Positions 6,694 through 7,021 of a stretch of DNA of 7,021 nt are shown here, piece by piece. The stretch's first letter is position 1. Every line of letters begins with the position of its first letter. Made by a program: the position numbers and the translations under genes. The DNA comes from Defluviicoccus vanus (GTDB lineage Bacteria; Pseudomonadota; Alphaproteobacteria; Rhodospirillales; Defluviicoccaceae), in the NCBI RefSeq assembly GCF_014672695.1, contig NZ_CP053923.1, forward strand, positions 2,749,016 to 2,756,036. The letters are read 5' to 3'. The notes below the pieces were generated by a model, which had not been told where the DNA came from, made no database searches, and was given only the letters and a program-made list of their open reading frames with translations.

Positions 6694-6749
6694 CAGTTCG
6701 CGGCGGTCGTCCGGCGGCGGTGCTTCGCCGTTCTGATCGCCGCGAACTG
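6694..6749. terminator. Long hairpin between convergent genes, possible bidirectional terminator
   Basis: CAGTTCGCGGCG (6694-6705) pairs perfectly with CGCCGCGAACTG (6738-6749). In plus-strand RNA the stem continues for four more pairs (two of them G-U), and a second small stem, GGCG/CGCC, forms inside the loop (6716-6729). It lies 68 bases after the haloperoxidase stop and 6 bases after the IscA stop, as expected for a shared terminator. No T-run follows on either strand, so it could instead be an RNA 3'-end stabiliser or an extragenic palindrome. Confidence 0.55.
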
Positions 6750-6755
6750 GACGTG

Positions 6756-7021
6756 TTAGATGTCGCGGGCGGGGGTGAAGGACTTGCCACAGACACAGGT
6801 GGATTCTGCGCCCGGGTTTTGAAAGACGAAGCCGCCGCCTTCGAGATTTTCCACGTAATCGACGCGCGTACCCTTGATCAGCGGCCCGGCTTCGCGATCG
6901 ATGAAGAGGCTGAAACCGTCGTAATCGAAGATCTCGTCGCCGGGCTTGGCGTCGGCCTCGAGATCGAGCTTGAATTTCAATTCGGCGCAACTGCCGGCTA
7001 CGAGTGCGAGCCGCACCCCTT
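6756..7021 (-). CDS. IscA/HesB-family iron-sulfur cluster carrier, 3' part
   Basis: The frame enters from the right edge and ends at TAA 6758-6756; about 88 codons are present and the N-terminal 15-25 residues are missing. The product is an A-type carrier that binds and hands over Fe-S clusters or iron in the cytoplasm. The three family cysteines are present with the exact C-x63-C-x-C spacing: one in GSCAELKF and two in TCVCGKSF. Other family blocks are VDYVENLEGGGFVFQNP and the acidic middle IFDYDGFSLFID. Two details differ from the common form: the first cysteine sits in GSCAEL rather than GGCSG, and the C-terminal motif is CVCG rather than CGCG. A GTG near 7016 is internal to the conserved GVRLAL strand and is not the real start. 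Whether it is IscA, ErpA, SufA or a nif-type homologue cannot be told from this part. Confidence 0.88.
   Translation of the reverse strand, partial: GVRLALVAGSCAELKFKLDLEADAKPGDEIFDYDGFSLFIDREAGPLIKGTRVDYVENLEGGGFVFQNPGAESTCVCGKSFTPARDI

Noticed and set aside
6083..6796. A 237-codon minus-strand open frame opposite the haloperoxidase gene.
   Set aside because: It is antisense to a gene with a complete catalytic triad; its own translation matches no family and it would also run across the hairpin.

Overview
The window is high-GC, densely coded bacterial DNA with proteobacterial gene content. Several details point to an alphaproteobacterium, possibly a Rhodospirillales-like lineage. These are a STAS-fused MlaE permease with MlaF and an MlaD that ends in an RNPNAxxFG motif, a relic of the ligase-associated phosphoesterase gene pdeM, and an IscA/HesB protein. 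The taxonomic call is inference. No rRNA, tRNA, CRISPR array, insertion sequence or phage gene was recognised.

Left edge (1-522, minus strand): the 5' part of a helical-repeat gene whose C-terminal half matches, by eye, the TRAFs-binding TPR region of ASK1-type kinases (DUF4071/TPR-S). It leaves the window. Next, at about 714-889 on the plus strand, is a broken pdeM fragment. Its N-terminal motifs are readable only by switching frames three times, and it is cut off where the convergent mla operon ends.

Middle (887-3899, minus strand): a compact three-gene operon in transcription order mlaE (permease with STAS domain), mlaF (ATPase) and mlaD (membrane-anchored MCE protein). It forms an inner-membrane lipid transporter that moves phospholipid between the inner and outer membranes. 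No auxiliary lipoprotein gene (PqiC-like) and no mlaC/mlaB follow mlaD.

Right half (3900-7021): a 280-base divergent intergenic region with several inverted repeats leads into plus-strand genes. These are a three-domain [2Fe-2S]/FAD/NAD(P)H oxidoreductase (reductase component of an oxygenase-type system), a YaiI/YqxD (UPF0178) protein 20 bases downstream, and, after a 125-base gap, an alpha/beta hydrolase of the cofactor-free haloperoxidase family. This last gene converges on an IscA/HesB iron-sulfur carrier gene that enters from the right edge on the minus strand. A long, nearly perfect hairpin lies between the two 3' ends.

Most genes are ordinary housekeeping or accessory genes. The two items of most interest are the decayed pdeM fragment against the mla operon and the ASK1-like TPR gene at the left edge. 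I saw no complete undescribed system.
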